From: Lycorma delicatula | Taxonomy: Eukaryota > Arthropoda > Insecta > Hemiptera > Fulgoridae | Length of the DNA stretch: 64,000 bases | Direction of reading: 5' to 3' | Assembly: GCF_047948215.1 (NCBI RefSeq) | Contig: NC_134458.1 | Span: forward strand, 136,756,536 to 136,820,535 | Position numbers and translations under genes: made by a program | Notes under the pieces: generated by a model | Databases searched by the model: none | What the model was told of the DNA's origin: nothing | Seen by the model: only the letters and a program-made list of their open reading frames with translations | Part shown: piece by piece, positions 13,038 to 25,929 of the stretch | Position numbering within the stretch: the first letter of the stretch is position 1 | How the letters are laid out: each line of letters starts with the position of its first letter

Positions 13038-13255
13038 CTAGTAAATGCAGTTATTTTTACATAGATTTGAATACTAGATTGTGGATACCGGTGTTCTTTG
13101 GTGGTTGGGTTTCAATTAACCACACATTTCAGAAACGGTCGACTGAGACTGTACAAGACTACACTTCATTTACACTCATACATATCATAATCATTCATCT
13201 TCTGAAGTAATACCTAATGGTAATTCCCGAAGGCTAAACAGGAAAAAGGAAGACG

Positions 13256-13270
13256 GTCACTTTTACAAAC
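13256..13270. repeat. Target-site duplication, right
   Basis: gtcacttttacaaac, identical to 12946-12960. Confidence 0.92.
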
Positions 13271-13772
13271 ATTTGAATTATTTTGAAGTAATTTTATAAA
13301 ATTTTCACAGGTTAGGGCTTGCATCGCTCGCCCTTCCTGTCTAATCAATGCGAACAACCACTGGACACCTCACTGTATTATTCATTATCCTCATGCTCGT
13401 AAGAATAATAATGATAAATAACAATTAAAGCTTGTTAAATTTATAAAAAAACTATCGGTGTATTGCAATTTCCTCAGAGCGTGATTCCTCAGTTCATGAT
13501 TCGAAATTTTCTAAAGTATGAGGGTTTCAAAATATTCTGTCCCAATCTTAAGAATAGTAGTTATAGCTGGTTCCCATACGAGGGACGGGTAAAACCGTAT
13601 TTATCACTTTTCTTAGCGTTACTCGATAAAAACCATGAGGAGATGATCGTGTTTCGTTTCTCTTATTTTTAATGTTTTTTTGTCTTTAATTCTTTGTGAA
13701 ACAGTTACGAAGAACATAATGTAAAGAATGGACTTGTATAAAATATTTACTGCTTATCTATCTGATATACAG

Positions 13773-13928
13773 ATTGTTCCCAGAGGAGATTCTGGAGCGA
13801 GCCACTTACAGTTGCCCTTGAGAGAAGCATTGATTTTCCAAATGGAGGCCAGCCACTTGAAGCGTCTGTTCTTTTGACTTATTTATTGTCATCGAAAAAG
13901 CAAATTTATGGGAAAACTGGAAGCACTT
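13773..13928 (+). CDS. Candidate isolated internal exon, unknown product
   Basis: A G+C-richer block bounded by a splice-acceptor-like sequence (ctatctgatatacag, ending 13772) and a perfect donor-like gtaagt beginning at 13929. The enclosed 156 bases are a multiple of three. One frame is open throughout, starting with two bases of a split codon; its product includes ALERSIDFPNGGQPLEASVL and then LLTYLLSSKKQIYGKTGS. I do not recognise the protein. A second frame is open for most of the block, so frame bias is not decisive. It could be an exon of a host gene spanning the window, or a fragment of an unrecognised mobile element. No flanking exons were found. Confidence 0.25.
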
Positions 13929-14375
13929 GTAAGTGAAGGGCAAGTTTAAAGTAACATACGTTGTACACCGTTGCACATTTAAAGCTAATTTTCTCGATAA
14001 TCAAAAAAAAAATTATTGAAAAAGACAAAGAGAAATTTCTTATATAAAATCTAATTTCAAATACTAGAAGTGGTTTTGAATTCGATTTGACCAACGGTTT
14101 GGCCATTATAAAGTCGAGTATCGGCAAGAAACATAATCCGGTTGTTACCGCAGTCCATTAAAACAGCCAACATCTTGAAACGGTGAAACATTTCGTAACG
14201 GCAATAGTTCTATATTCTTTCCTGATATAAAACCTATGTTGTAAAATTTCAGCACAATCCGTTACTAGGTTTTGCATAAAAGAGTACCAATATTCACAGA
14301 AACCACCAGATTTATAAATATTTCTCTAGAACTAAATCGATTCTAAATCCTATATTCTAAAATTAAAAATTAATC

Positions 14376-15592
14376 AACGATAAGATAATTAATTTTAAGA
14401 TATTAAATTTATTTGTCTTTCGAAAACTTTTTCTGCATAAAAAAGCGAGAAAATTATATCATACCAATTGTTAACATCAGCAGAAAAATTTTTATTCTAT
14501 ATTCTAGACTGAGAAAGTAAAAACTATAGATAAAAGAAATTATAAATTAAATTTTTATGGGTGAATTGATTCTAATAATTTTTAATATGATTGTACAATT
14601 TTTGTAGAAGTATTATAGTATTATCTGTAAAATATATTTATTTATATTTTTTTTTACATTTTTTCCGCTGAAAGACATAGGGATAATTAGTTGAACGGTA
14701 AACTTAAAACAATCCATCAATAATTCTAGTTTTAAACTAATAAAATCATTCAATTGTACTCGTAATTATAATCCTATTAACTAAGGAAAAATACACTTAA
14801 TAAATATAAAGCAATTAGATGTATTGGAAATTCATAACAAATATCTATCTATCTTTAAATAATTTTTTCTTAGATAAAAAATTTTATGTGGCACACATGA
14901 GTTCCTTGTATGCCTATTAAATTACATATACGTATTTTTTTTTTTTTTTTTTATGAAAAGTACATAAAATTTTATTTCATTAATAAACATCTGATATTTT
15001 TTCATATTTTTTTTTATTGTTATTATTGAGTTATTACTTATTGAAAAAATTACAATCAGAGGTTAATAATTTATTAATAAATCAATATATTTAAATTTCA
15101 AAAAAAGGAGATGAATTCTGATTTGAATCCTTCCCCTTCCCTAAGGAAGGAGACGAATCTTCACCTTACCTTGTACCAAATAAAGGAAGTATTGTGATTG
15201 CGAAAAATTTCGGTTTTGAAATTTTCAACAGAAATATCCATTTTGACCATCCCTGAATCCATTTTGACTAGTTTGGCGTGACGTCTGTACGTAAGTATGT
15301 ACGTATGTATCCCGCATCTTACAAGGGGAAGGTGCATCGGTTCAAATCCGAATTCATCTCCTTTTTTTAACTTTTTTTTTAATTTAAAAATATTGTTTTA
15401 TTAATAATTATTAACCTCTGATTGTAAAAAAGTTTGACAACCAAAAGTGAATTTACAATAAAAAAAAGAAAAAATATCAGAAGTTATTAATGAAATGAAA
15501 TTTTATGTACTTTCCATTTAATAAAAAATGTGTATATGTAATTCAATAGGCGTACAAAGAAGTCATATGGTGTACACATCAGATTTTTTTAT
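14376..15592. mobile_element. Long-inverted-arm repeat, copy 1 (internally deleted)
   Basis: Homologous over its whole length to 48530-49940. Its right part is a large inverted repeat: the left arm (about 14875-15117) and right arm (about 15351-15592) are reverse complements with indels. Both contain acaatcagaggttaat or its complement, a poly-T tract and aaaaggagatgaat or its complement. The core between the arms (about 233 bases) includes atccattttgaccatccctg and tggcgtgacgtctgta. The stretch 14376-14874 lies outside the arms but is shared with the other copy, so it belongs to the repeat unit or to a shared host segment. No coding capacity. A foldback or MITE-like DNA element is the likeliest class; no target duplication was identified. 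Confidence 0.75.
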
Positions 15593-16585
15593 GATAGAAC
15601 ACGAACTATATGATTGTACTTAAGGCATACCTTTTTAGAACGAAAATTGAAACATATGTTTATAATTATTTCTTACTGTATTTTGTGTTAAACAACTTAC
15701 TTTGATTCTTGAAGGAAAAAAAATATATTATGTAAATGGTATATCTCTGGAAAAGTATATATTCCCTACAAATATTATATTCAATCATTCATAACTTTTA
15801 AAGAAATAATAACAAATGCATAGTAATAGTTTTACTGTGATCTATAATAAACAAAAATTAATAAAATTATTTTGCTTAAATCTGGAAATCTAACAATTTT
15901 TACTTATAGAATAAAGACATGGAAATTACGGAAAAATATGCTTTTTAATTAGTGCCAATTGAGATTGAATACACTTTATGTATTCTAATATTTTATAAAT
16001 CTCTATTCTGTTAACTGTATTAGAAAATAGTTGATAATTTTAATTGTAATTATCAGATCGATTCAATTTGGATTGAAACATTAATATATTATATAATTCA
16101 TAACTATGAATAAACAATTCATTTTATAAATAAAGATTTTCAGTAGCTTTTTCTAATTTAACTACGATATCCATGTATTTTAATGTAAGTGTAAATATTG
16201 ATAATTAATATATGATCATATATTAATTTAATGCATATAATTTTCAACGAAACACGTAAATAAATATATGACGTAATATAACGTCATGTTCTAATTTTAA
16301 CGATTAGCCGTCATGTTTTAAATAAATACAGTATTATAGTTTTTCTATTAATAACTTATTCTAATATCTTAAAGAATTTACCAAACAATCGATATTTTTA
16401 TTAGCGAAGAATAATAAAATAATATTTTTAAAGTTTATTGACCTATTAATCATAAACAAAATTAAAGCGAATTTCAAATGAAATAAATTGAATAAAATTT
16501 TGTATGCAAAAATTGAACATAATTTATAAAATAAAAATATACTGCATAAAATAACCATAAAATAATCATTATTACTGTGATTGTG

Positions 16586-16586
<1 letters not shown>
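15593..16586. other. A+T-rich DNA, no gene seen
   Basis: No recognisable coding sequence or repeat structure. Confidence 0.5.

Positions 16587-16641
<55 letters not shown>
16587..16641. repeat. (ATA)n trinucleotide microsatellite
   Basis: About 18 perfect ATA/TAA units. Confidence 0.97.
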
Positions 16642-16642
<1 letters not shown>

Positions 16643-17297
16643 GACTAATAGTTATAATTTCATACGTTAAATAAGACTATAAATAATACAGAGCTCATTC
16701 TAAATCATTTTTAACGTAATGTAATTGGAGCTAGCTGTAAAGCTTGATAAGTTCATTTTATTATATAAGATTTAAATTCAAATATAATTTTATTTTTTGA
16801 TCTATTGGAAAGAATCAGCGGGATTCTTACACAATAATCAAGTAATAAAACAAACGCATATCTCCCTTGAAAATATGTATATTTCGTATATATATTATAT
16901 GTACATTCCTTCTTCCATCTCGCATTTAACTTTTTTTTTCACTCTTTCATTCTCTCTCATTTTCTTGAAATTTTTTCATCTCTTTTCTTTCTATATTTCA
17001 CACTATATCAAACTTCTTCTACTACTAATAAATAAACACATTTCTCACCGTAGTCCACAGTTTTAAAACCATAACTCTCAACTGCTCCTGCTGTTGTTAA
17101 GATATACTACTTATTTTTTCATGTCATCAACTCAATGCTGCCTTGTTTTTAAAATCTTCATGCATCATTCATGGATGTTCTTTTTTTATATAAATAAACA
17201 TATATATATATACGTATGATTACATAAATTGCAACAAAATATAATATATTTCATTCCATTAAAGATTCATTTATATGTGTAAATAAATAAAAATAAA

Positions 17298-17298
<1 letters not shown>
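16642..17298. other. A+T-rich DNA, no gene seen
   Basis: A frame of 89 codons at 16797-17066 (+) is dominated by Ile, Ser, Phe and Tyr and reflects a pyrimidine-rich tract rather than a gene. Confidence 0.45.

Positions 17299-17356
<58 letters not shown>
17299..17356. repeat. Compound (TA)n(CA)n microsatellite
   Basis: About 48 bases of TA repeats followed by about 10 bases of CA repeats. Confidence 0.97.
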
Positions 17357-17507
17357 AATATAATAACAGGAGAACAGGAGATAAAGGTATTTTTTAATTT
17401 ATAAAAAACATAACTATAATAATAAATAATAAAATATTTTATTTAATTTAGTGTTTATAATAGATACCGCCAGTCTTATAATATTGAGAAATAAGTTTGA
17501 AAAAAAT

Positions 17508-17600
17508 AGAACCTTTTTCAAGTGTAATATGTGCATAAAATAGAACTTAAATATGTTAAATAAAATAGAACTAGTTTCAAACATAAAATACAACTTAAAG
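17508..17600 (+). repeat. Imperfect short tandem repeat around aaaatagaact
   Basis: The motif aaaatagaac(t) or a one-base variant starts at about 17508, 17537, 17561 and 17585, giving four diverged units of about 24 bases. Confidence 0.6.
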
Positions 17601-18227
17601 AAATAATGAGATATAAAATCAAATCCTAGAAGTTATTATAATTTTTTATTTTATGAGATTTCATTACTACAAATAAAAAAAAATGATATATCTTAATCCT
17701 TGTAAATTTTTTATTTTATAGATATTTACACAAAAAAATAAGAACCGATTGAGAGATCGTCGTAAATTATTGGAAAATTCTTTGCATCTTCAATTTGAAC
17801 AAAGATAGCTACTATACAATGCTAAGTTTTCATTAAAATTGAAATAAAACAGAAAAGGGTAAAATCCTACCAATACTTAGTTTTTTATAATGTTTTATGA
17901 AAAGAGCTGGAAAACAAATTTTCAAATCGTTGAAGTATTTCTTAATAAACATTTTTTCTTCCTCTTATTCAGGAGTATAACTATGTAAATAATAAAACAG
18001 AAAATTGAAACAACAGAATGTCTCAAAAGTGGTTTTTGAAGTTAATATTCTTTTTAATTTGATTTATTTTAAATATTTTGATTTTAATATTATTTAATTA
18101 AAGTTAATCCTATATAATACGCTATTTTTATGTAAAAAATCATTCATAAAAAACGAAAAAATTAAAACTCTACCACTTAATAAAAATAAGGAAGGTTTGC
18201 TTTGAAAAGACATAAAAAAATTCTACT

Positions 18228-18390
18228 GATTTTTTTTGCCTCCGGAACCACCATTAGGTATTTCTTCTGAGAATGAGATGAAATGACAATTTTTTAGCGC
18301 GTGAAAATGCCATGGATGACCAGGATTCGAATCGGGAACCTCTGGATGAAAGGCCAGCACGTTACCACTCGCACCACGGAGGCCGACTAC
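18228..18390 (-). mobile_element. tRNA-Glu-like SINE (type 2)
   Basis: Read on the minus strand, the element begins ggcctccgtggtgcgagtgg and continues with an anticodon-arm-like ctggcctttcatccagag (compare the ctggctttcacccagaag arm of tRNA-Glu). A box B gattcgaatcc follows near 18325. The acceptor stem does not pair as in a functional tRNA. Its 3' half ends in gaaatacctaatggtggttc and then cggaggc plus an A-run, nearly the same tail as the type 1 SINEs at 12961 and 53362. Thus it is a tRNA-derived SINE rather than a tRNA gene. No clear target duplication. Confidence 0.75.
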
Positions 18391-18757
18391 TAACTTTGAT
18401 GTAGGCGTTTTGAAATGCAAGAGTTTGTGTTCATTTTTACTCAAGTTTTCCAGTTAATTTTCTTGAATTTTTCCGCGGAAATAACTGAAAATTAGAATGT
18501 TTAATATAAATAGGTGACGTATTTTAATACTTTATAATTATATATATATTCTATGAACTACATCAGAAAAACAATCGATAATTTCAATTCAAATTATCAA
18601 ATCTATATATGATTTAGACTGAAAACTTTGTACAAATCATAAGAACAAAAAAGAAAATTCATTCGTTAATACAACGATTTAAAATATCCATTCGAAATTA
18701 ATGAAGAAAATTTATATTCATATCTAGAAAAGAAAGTACATCAAATCTAGAACCTTC

Positions 18758-18785
18758 TCCTTTCTTGAAGCCGGTTAAAAAACTA
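18758..18785 (+). repeat. Dispersed repeat tail ending gaagccggttaaaaa
   Basis: ccttctcctttcttgaagcc, continuing ggttaaaaa, nearly matches cctcctccttttttgaagtc plus ggttaaaaa at 55222-55250. It looks like the end of a dispersed insect repeat whose class I cannot fix. Confidence 0.5.
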
Positions 18786-19254
18786 GACATACGAATTTTA
18801 AAATATGTTTTAAACAGACGTAACAGTTGAAAAATAAACAAATCAATTATATTTTGTTTCCAGGATTACCTAATTAATCATGTGAACAATATAAAAACCA
18901 GGATTTTTAAAACTAGTTTTTTTTTTTTTAGTAAGGGTTCTTCAGAACCGGTCATGACCATTGTAATTCGGAAATGTAATATTTTTACAAGTACATTCAC
19001 TAATATCTGTTGTTGTTAATGATCATTTTGCCATTATTTATGAAAAAAGGCAAACTTATAATACGAAATAAATGATCTCGCACTTTAAATTACGGCGTAA
19101 TTTCTTAATTCCATATTTTTAATATACAGTGTACAAAAAAAAGAAGATTATCGTGGGTTTAAAGCTATTTAATATCTTTTACCTTTGACTTAGATTAATG
19201 AATCAAAAATAAACTGAAGGAGTAACTCTAACACCGTTCAGTAACTCTAACTTC
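18786..19254. other. A+T-rich DNA, no gene seen
   Basis: Nothing recognised apart from small palindromes such as ggtcatgacc near 18951. Confidence 0.45.
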
Positions 19255-19800
19255 TTATAAGTGTTCAATGTGAGCATCTATCGTCATACAGCACAGAGCT
19301 CGTTCCCGGTACTTCAACTGGCATGTTTGGAGTATTTTTTAGTCCACCTTCCAGTTAAGGAAAGTGCGGCGTACGCAGTATATCCAAATAAGCAATTCTT
19401 GATACCTTTGCTTTAGAGAAAAAGAACGGCTCGTAAACTTACCGTTGGCTAAGTAGGTGATAGATACGGGTATTACGTGTGTTAACTTTTCCACTGATAA
19501 AATTTTGACTCATCACCAAATATAATATAATCAAGAATGTCGTGATCTTGATCCTGTAGCATTTCAATTTCAATGTCGGCTTGCACGGTTTAGTCAGTAG
19601 GCACCAAATCCTGTAACAACTGTAAATGTTGTGGACGCATATGCAAGCGTTTTCTTAAAACATTTCATACTGTGATCACCGGCATTAATAGTTCACAACC
19701 GGTGTAGAATTTTAGGGCTACACAGGAAACACTGTCAAATTCAAAATTTTCTTCAGGCACTCTCAGTTGTCCCGTACACTTCCCTTTACTCATATCCGAT
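19255..19800 (-). pseudogene. Degenerate Tc1/mariner-related (DUF4817-type) transposase
   Basis: On the minus strand, frames joined across several stops and shifts follow the order of the insect DUF4817-type transposases. An LRVPEENFEFDS remnant of the linker comes first, then NVLRKRLHMRPQHLQLLQDL (end of the helix-turn-helix region). Next is ILDYIIFGDESKFY (first catalytic Asp of the DDE domain, with the DES triplet kept), followed by GKVNTRNTRIY, and a C-terminal end reading IEHL. The second and third catalytic regions are missing or unreadable, so the central catalytic part is deleted. It is the same family as the better preserved copy at 28745-29690. The enzyme would cut and paste DNA between inverted repeats; this copy cannot. 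Confidence 0.65.
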
Positions 19801-20299
19801 TATGCCATCGAGGAATGTGATGGACAATCAGAGGATCACAACAGATCCTCCTAACTACAGATCCTTTCTAACTACAGATTCACATTTAGCAAACCGCAAA
19901 ACATAGCAAACTTTCTGTTCAAGAGTCGCACCTTTACTAGTGGAGCTGTCAAGCAGAAAGATAGAGAAAAAAAATCATGTGCGCTACTAAAACTTTTCTT
20001 TTTTACTGTTTGATTCTACGTTTAAATCAACACTGTACATTTCAACCAAGAGATATTATCACAGATTTAAACCCCGATATTCTTTTTTATGCAACCGGTA
20101 TAAAGACCTACAACATTTATCGTAATTAAAGCACATCTATCAAAAGTGTAAATATGGTAATTACTATGAACTAGATTGTTTACATCAATTTCTTATCGTT
20201 GTTATGCCGTATTAATATGAATCAACTGTATCACAGTTTAAAAAAAAAAAAAAATCAGGCGAAAACAGTTGAGCGTTTAAACAATTACCATCTTCTTCA

Positions 20300-20860
20300 G
20301 TTCTCTTTAATCCAAGTTTCCTCGGGTTAGGTCTTCTACAAAATTCCTCCACCTGCCTCGATCCGTGAATCATCTCTCTTCCATTACTCTTACCTAAAGC
20401 CCCTTCTCTCTTGCGCACTTCCTCCATCACTGTTTTTATCCATTTCATTCTTGGACTACCCCTAGGTCTTTTTCCTCTTTCCTCTGCATACAGCATCCTG
20501 TCTGGTAATCTTTTCTCATCCATCCTTTCAATACGCCCAAACCACCTGAGCTTTGATCTTCCAATCGACTCGACAAGGCTTCCGAATTTCAGTTTCTCTC
20601 TAATCATACCCTATCCCTTCTTGTCTTACATAGCATGTTTCTCTTGAATTTCATTTCTGCTGTCTGAACTCCACCCTTCATCTTTCTGCCACCTGTCCAA
20701 GTTTCTGCCGCGTAGGAAAAAATTGGCGCAAAGTAGGCTATGTACATAACTCTCTTACAATACAAAGGTACCTCCTTGTTCCAGGCCAGACTCTTACAAA
20801 TTGAAAAAAATATGGATTCTATTAAAGTATCAATCTTTTCTCATTTCTCATCATGTTGCT
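20300..20860 (-). pseudogene. LINE ORF2 C-terminal fragment (LINE family 3)
   Basis: On the minus strand an upstream frame reads VRSLAWNKEVPLYCKRVMY and YFAPIFSYAAETWT, the R-x-Y-x-x-x-x-x-P-x-x-x-Y-x-x-E-x-W block after the reverse transcriptase of many insect LINEs. After a frameshift near 20605 a long open frame gives SKLRWFGRIERMDEKRLPDR and GKRPRGSPRMKW, the classical R-L-R-W-x-G-H-x-x-R-M ending. The open part runs 131 codons, but its last 35 or so, past an A-run, are probably read-through. The catalytic palm and endonuclease are absent (5' truncation). Families 1 and 2 elsewhere in the window are more decayed and more A+T rich. Confidence 0.75.
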
Positions 20861-20954
20861 GAGTACATCTCGATTACTATTATAAACGCTTGAAAGAATG
20901 TTAAAATATTAGTTAGGGTTTATAATAATATTGAAATTATTACTAATCGATTCT

Positions 20955-21425
20955 TTTTAGAAATCATATGAAGTTTTGCTTCTTATTTAGAAGAACGGCT
21001 TATCTTGAGATGGAGATTTCCATCTCTCTCGCTCTCTTCCCCCACTCTCTTGCCCTAAATTCCTTCTTTTAAATATAATTTTTTTCTTTTAATTTTTTAA
21101 ATTGTAAAAAAAATTTAAAAGTGTAAAAGGAACAGAAAGAAAAGATAACTTTTTAAGGCTGAAAATTCAGGATTTCCAGCGTAATGGTGTAGGATGGACT
21201 CCCCTTCTGAAGGAGGCATCTTTTGTATTCTAGTTTTTACCGACAAATTTTTTTAGAGAAAATTTTGACAGTACTTTTACATAATTTTGTGATTTAAAAA
21301 AATAAAAGAAAAAAATACTAAAGAGAAGTGAGTAGAGGGAGTGAGTGAAGGGAAAAAGAGAGAGAGAAAATTGAACTGCCGTTCTCCAAAATAAGAAGCA
21401 AAGCACCATACGACTTCTAATATTA
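20955..21425. mobile_element. MITE-like element with long terminal inverted repeats
   Basis: The left end contains ttgcttcttatttagaagaa followed by cggc. The right end, read in reverse complement, gives ttgcttcttattttggagaa followed by cggc, and both continue into a (TC)-rich tract (ctctctcgctctcttccccc against ctctctctctttttcccttc). The arms extend for roughly 120-140 bases with mismatches. No open frame of note lies between them. Target duplication was not resolved. Non-autonomous DNA transposon is the likeliest class; a foldback element is the alternative. Confidence 0.7.
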
Positions 21426-22620
21426 AAGGGTTGACTAAACTAGTAATAATTACAGTATTATCATGAACCCTAAATAATGTAAATATTTTTTCAAGCTTTT
21501 ATTGTATTATTTTTTAATCCATATGTACCCAGTAATACAAAAAAGGAGAAAATTTTGTTACATTATTTAATATAATTCATTATTTTTTAATTTATAAATA
21601 TTCCCCCTTTAAAGAAATATTTCTTCCATTTTCTCAGTTTATTAAAGTGTTTTTTTTTTCTAAGTTAAACATTATTAATTATTCTTAAGAATTTTCTATA
21701 TATTAATAAACATTTATTTCAAATTGTATTTCCAGATTAATTTAACTTATTAAATGGCCTTCTAATGCTTTTCTAACATTTTTACAATTATTTTAATCCA
21801 TATACTGATATTATACTCGTATATTTATTAAAATTTTATTTGTTATACATTATTTACATATATATTTTATTACAATTTTAAAAGTTAAACATTATTATTT
21901 TATAAAAACCGGTGAAATTATTTTCGTAATTTATATAATTAATCGATTAACTACATCATACATGAAAAATCGGACTAGCCGTTCTTTTTAGTTGAAATTT
22001 CACAAGCATACATATATAAATAAACATCATGCAAGATTGTGAAAAAAAATAGACAGAGTTAAAAACATTTTTCACCACGAAATCGGGACACGGCTGATGG
22101 GTTTAGGTAATCAATGAGTCCTTCTGTTTCTCCATGAATGGATTTTACCAGGTATGATATGGCATAATCAATGAATGAAGTGGTTAAAAAAACTTGATAA
22201 AATAAGATATTATGATGACTTTCGTTTCAAATTCAGTTAAATTTCTTCAGAAAAATTTGACGAAGCATATTTTTAAATAATCCAAATGAAACTAGATGCA
22301 TAGTAAATTGTTATTAAAACTATTTAGCATTATTTAAATGATAAATAACTTTTAGTCACTGTACAAATAATATGAACTTTTACTCTGAAAAAAATAATGA
22401 AAAAAAAAATTAAAAAAGAATTATATTTTTTCAAAATAATTACAGATCAGTAATTTATATTAGTACAAACAATTTGAAATAATTTTATATTTATTAAAAA
22501 ATGAAACGCTTAAGGTATACAATCTCATTAGTACTACATTAAACTATTAACCGTTAAATATTAATTCGTAATTATGTTTCAACTATAAAACATTAATACT
22601 ATTATTATTATTTTTAAATA
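21426..22620. other. A+T-rich DNA, no gene seen
   Basis: No coding or structured repeat signal recognised. Confidence 0.5.
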
Positions 22621-22639
22621 TAACGTTACTAGTCGAAGA

Positions 22640-23110
22640 ACAACTAAAGCATTCAGATAAGAAAAGAGACAAGATAGATTTAGAGAATAGAAAGAGTAAA
22701 GAGGTATGGGAAGTGGTGAGCGATTATGCAAATGCACAAAAGAAAGACAGAATGAGATAATGGTATCAGGTCGACAAAGAGAAACACAGTTAACATAGAG
22801 AAGAAGACAGGAGAGTGACGTTTGAAAGTGTCAAGTAGAAGAAGAAAAGACCTTGCTTGTCACGTGACAGACAAGCAAGGTAAAATAGACAGGGTAAAGG
22901 GGAGTTGTAGAGACGTCAAGTTCTTGTTTTGACTTTTTAAGAAGCTGTCAAAAGCTTGTCTAACATTGAAGTAAGCTGATTAAATGGTAACAAGAAGACA
23001 AGAAGAATGACTGGATGAAGAACGATGATAATGATGATGAAACGAGGATGATGATGATTAAAATTAAAATGATGTTATATTTAAAGGAAGGAAAATCATC
23101 TCGTCTGAGT
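22640..23110. other. Purine-rich (plus strand) non-repetitive segment
   Basis: Long A/G-rich stretch with several gatgat units near 23025-23060. It contains the E-box palindrome listed separately. No frame resembles a protein. Confidence 0.35.
22850..22881. promoter_or_regulatory. 12-bp inverted repeat around an E-box
   Basis: accttgcttgtc and its exact complement gacaagcaaggt flank an 8-base loop. The perfect E-box cacgtg sits at 22861-22866. It could be a bHLH binding site or simply a hairpin; no adjacent gene tells which. Confidence 0.4.
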
Positions 23111-23576
23111 GACGTTTAAAACACAACGGGAAGGGGATCAAAATATGTATAGCATCAGAAATATTAAAAAGAATGTATTCAAAGGTCATCTAACTTCTTT
23201 TAACGGGTACGATATTTTTTAATTTTTATCCTCTTAAAAATAAAATTAAATAAAATAAATTTAAAGTAACTACTTCTTCATCTTGTACCTTTAAAAACAC
23301 GATTAAATAGATTCATTTACCTTGTACTAATAAATTTTACGATAACGATAAGTAATTATTAAACTTCTCTCATACATTTCTGATATTTTCACACCGTTGA
23401 CGTCCTAAATTTATTTTTATTAAACTAAAGTTATAAAACCGGCCCAAACTGAATGCAAAATATACTATTTTTGCATGATACGCAGGATCATTATTTTACA
23501 ATATTTAAAACATTAATTTATTTAAACCGGTTTAAATGACTGATAAAATTTGTTTAGAATATTAAATTTTCTCGAT

Positions 23577-25690
<2,114 letters not shown>

Positions 25691-25920
25691 AAAGGTGTCC
25701 CAAAATGAAGTAATATTTTAAATTTGCCGCCATTTTTTGCGCGGTAAAACCAAAGTAGAGATTTTTATATGCGAAATCTTTATACAACATCGAGTTAAAT
25801 TATAGAAAAGTACACAGTTGAACAACGTGAAGAAATTTTAAAAAACAACATAACGAGTTTTATAGACTGACAGCAGTTTACAATAAGGAATTCTTACTAT
25901 AAACCAAAATAGGACATTAC
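25691..25920 (+). mobile_element. 5' end of a DUF4817-type transposon, truncated
   Basis: Begins with an end-like ggtgtcccaaaatgaa motif (from 25694), typical of the terminal repeat of this insect transposon group. After an untranslated leader containing tttgccgccattttttgcgc, a frame from about 25802 gives EKYTVEQREEILK, the N-terminal signature of the DUF4817-type transposase (E-K-Y-T-x-E-x-R). The ATG expected just before it is ATA. The frame stops after about 20 codons, the DDE domain is absent, and LINE sequence follows at 25930. This is the third relic of the group in the window, and it lies on the plus strand. Confidence 0.6.
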
Positions 25921-25929
25921 AAAACAGAA

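Larger units (their letters stand above)
12961..13255 (+). mobile_element. tRNA-derived SINE (type 1), full length with perfect TSD
   Basis: The reference copy of the family in this window. Box A is tggtttagtgg at 12970-12980, a perfect match to TRGYNNARNGG; box B is gttcaagtc at 13029-13037. These are the internal promoter elements recognised for RNA polymerase III transcription. The body contains atttgaatactagattgtgg and ggttgggtttcaattaacca. The 3' tail reads aatacctaatggtaattccc, then gaaggctaaacagg and a short A/G-rich end. A perfect 15-base target-site duplication flanks it, so both ends are fixed and insertion by target-primed reverse transcription is well supported. No protein is encoded. 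Confidence 0.93.

Noticed and set aside
18290..18390. tRNA-Glu gene on the minus strand
   Set aside because: The anticodon arm and box B resemble tRNA-Glu, but the acceptor stem does not pair, the D-arm is altered, and a SINE body with the shared tail follows.
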